DNA of 6,400 bases from Synechococcales cyanobacterium PMM_0003. GTDB taxonomy: Bacteria; Cyanobacteriota; Cyanobacteriia; Pseudanabaenales; Pseudanabaenaceae. Positions 6,267 through 6,400 of this stretch are shown here, piece after piece. Positions within the stretch are counted from its first letter, which is position 1. Each line of letters starts with the position of its first letter. The DNA lies in assembly GCA_949128015.1 (NCBI GenBank), contig CASBRC010000240.1, positions 1 to 6,400 of the forward strand, written 5' to 3'. The position numbers were made by a program, and so were the translations under genes. Below the pieces are notes generated by a model. The model was not told the origin of the DNA. It saw only the letters and a list, made by a program, of their open reading frames with translations, and did not search any database.

Positions 6267-6318
6267 ACAATATCGTCTATTTTCTTTTAGGATCACTGGT
6301 CTAATTTGGGGATTTGCC

Positions 6319-6400
6319 GCATTAAATAACCCAAACCCAAAAAGGTGTGGCGCACGCTCCGCGTGCGCCACACCTTTTTGGGTCTGGGGTTATTTAATGC
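6319..6400. repeat. Long palindromic repeat element C
   Basis: The arms 6319-6357 and 6361-6400 pair almost throughout (39 against 40 nt) with a 3-nt loop. The only irregularities are around 6333-6335 and 6383-6387, where AAACCC faces GGGTCTGG. The outer ends are GCATTAAATAA and TTATTTAATGC. The core CCCAAAAAG (6336-6344) and CTTTTTGGG (6374-6382) and the apical ACGCTCCGCG (6354-6363) match element A in the opposite orientation. The element ends at the last base of the window and may extend beyond it. Confidence 0.85.

Noticed and set aside
6214..6318. NtcA-type GTA-N8-TAC site upstream of zwf
   Set aside because: The closest match on the minus strand has a 12-bp spacer (GTA...TAC around the -10-like box), so it does not fit the NtcA consensus.

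Overview
The window looks like chromosomal DNA from a cyanobacterium. The HIP1 octamer GCGATCGC occurs nine times in 6.4 kb, where chance would predict roughly 0.1. The minus strand carries the cyanobacterial pair zwf-opcA, and several small proteins have a cyanobacterial look. The dispersed palindromes built on CCCAAAAAG suggest a Pseudanabaena-like genus, but that is recall and not proven here. No rRNA, tRNA, CRISPR array, transposase or phage gene is visible.

Layout, plus strand, 1-3408. A 5'-truncated small protein with a HicB-like N-terminus (1-408) is followed by a complete LivF/NatE-type ABC ATPase (480-1181) and an AI-2E family (PerM-like) membrane protein (1327-2415). The latter ends at a strong hairpin terminator (2427-2463), and a second dyad follows at 2474-2508. 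Then come a small, possibly exported protein (2582-2878) and a 106-residue protein with two predicted membrane segments (3088-3408). The second of these lies between two related repeat elements (2877-2961 and 3409-3456).

Layout, minus strand, 6213-3483. zwf (glucose-6-phosphate dehydrogenase, GTG start) is followed after 79 bp by opcA, the activator of that enzyme, and a U-run terminator at 3482-3456 closes the unit. The gap between the two genes holds a perfect 17-bp hairpin with no U-run. Zwf carries Cys187 and Cys445, and OpcA carries a C-terminal Cys cluster. These match positions reported in redox control of this enzyme pair, so the operon probably encodes a light/dark-switched entry into the oxidative pentose phosphate pathway.

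Beyond zwf-opcA the window ends exactly at the right end of an imperfect palindrome of about 82 bp (6319-6400). It shares its outer core and its apical loop with the 2877-2929 hairpin, while the middle of the stem differs and still pairs. This modular repeat family is the least ordinary thing here. The remaining content is mostly housekeeping, and I found no convincing new multi-gene system.
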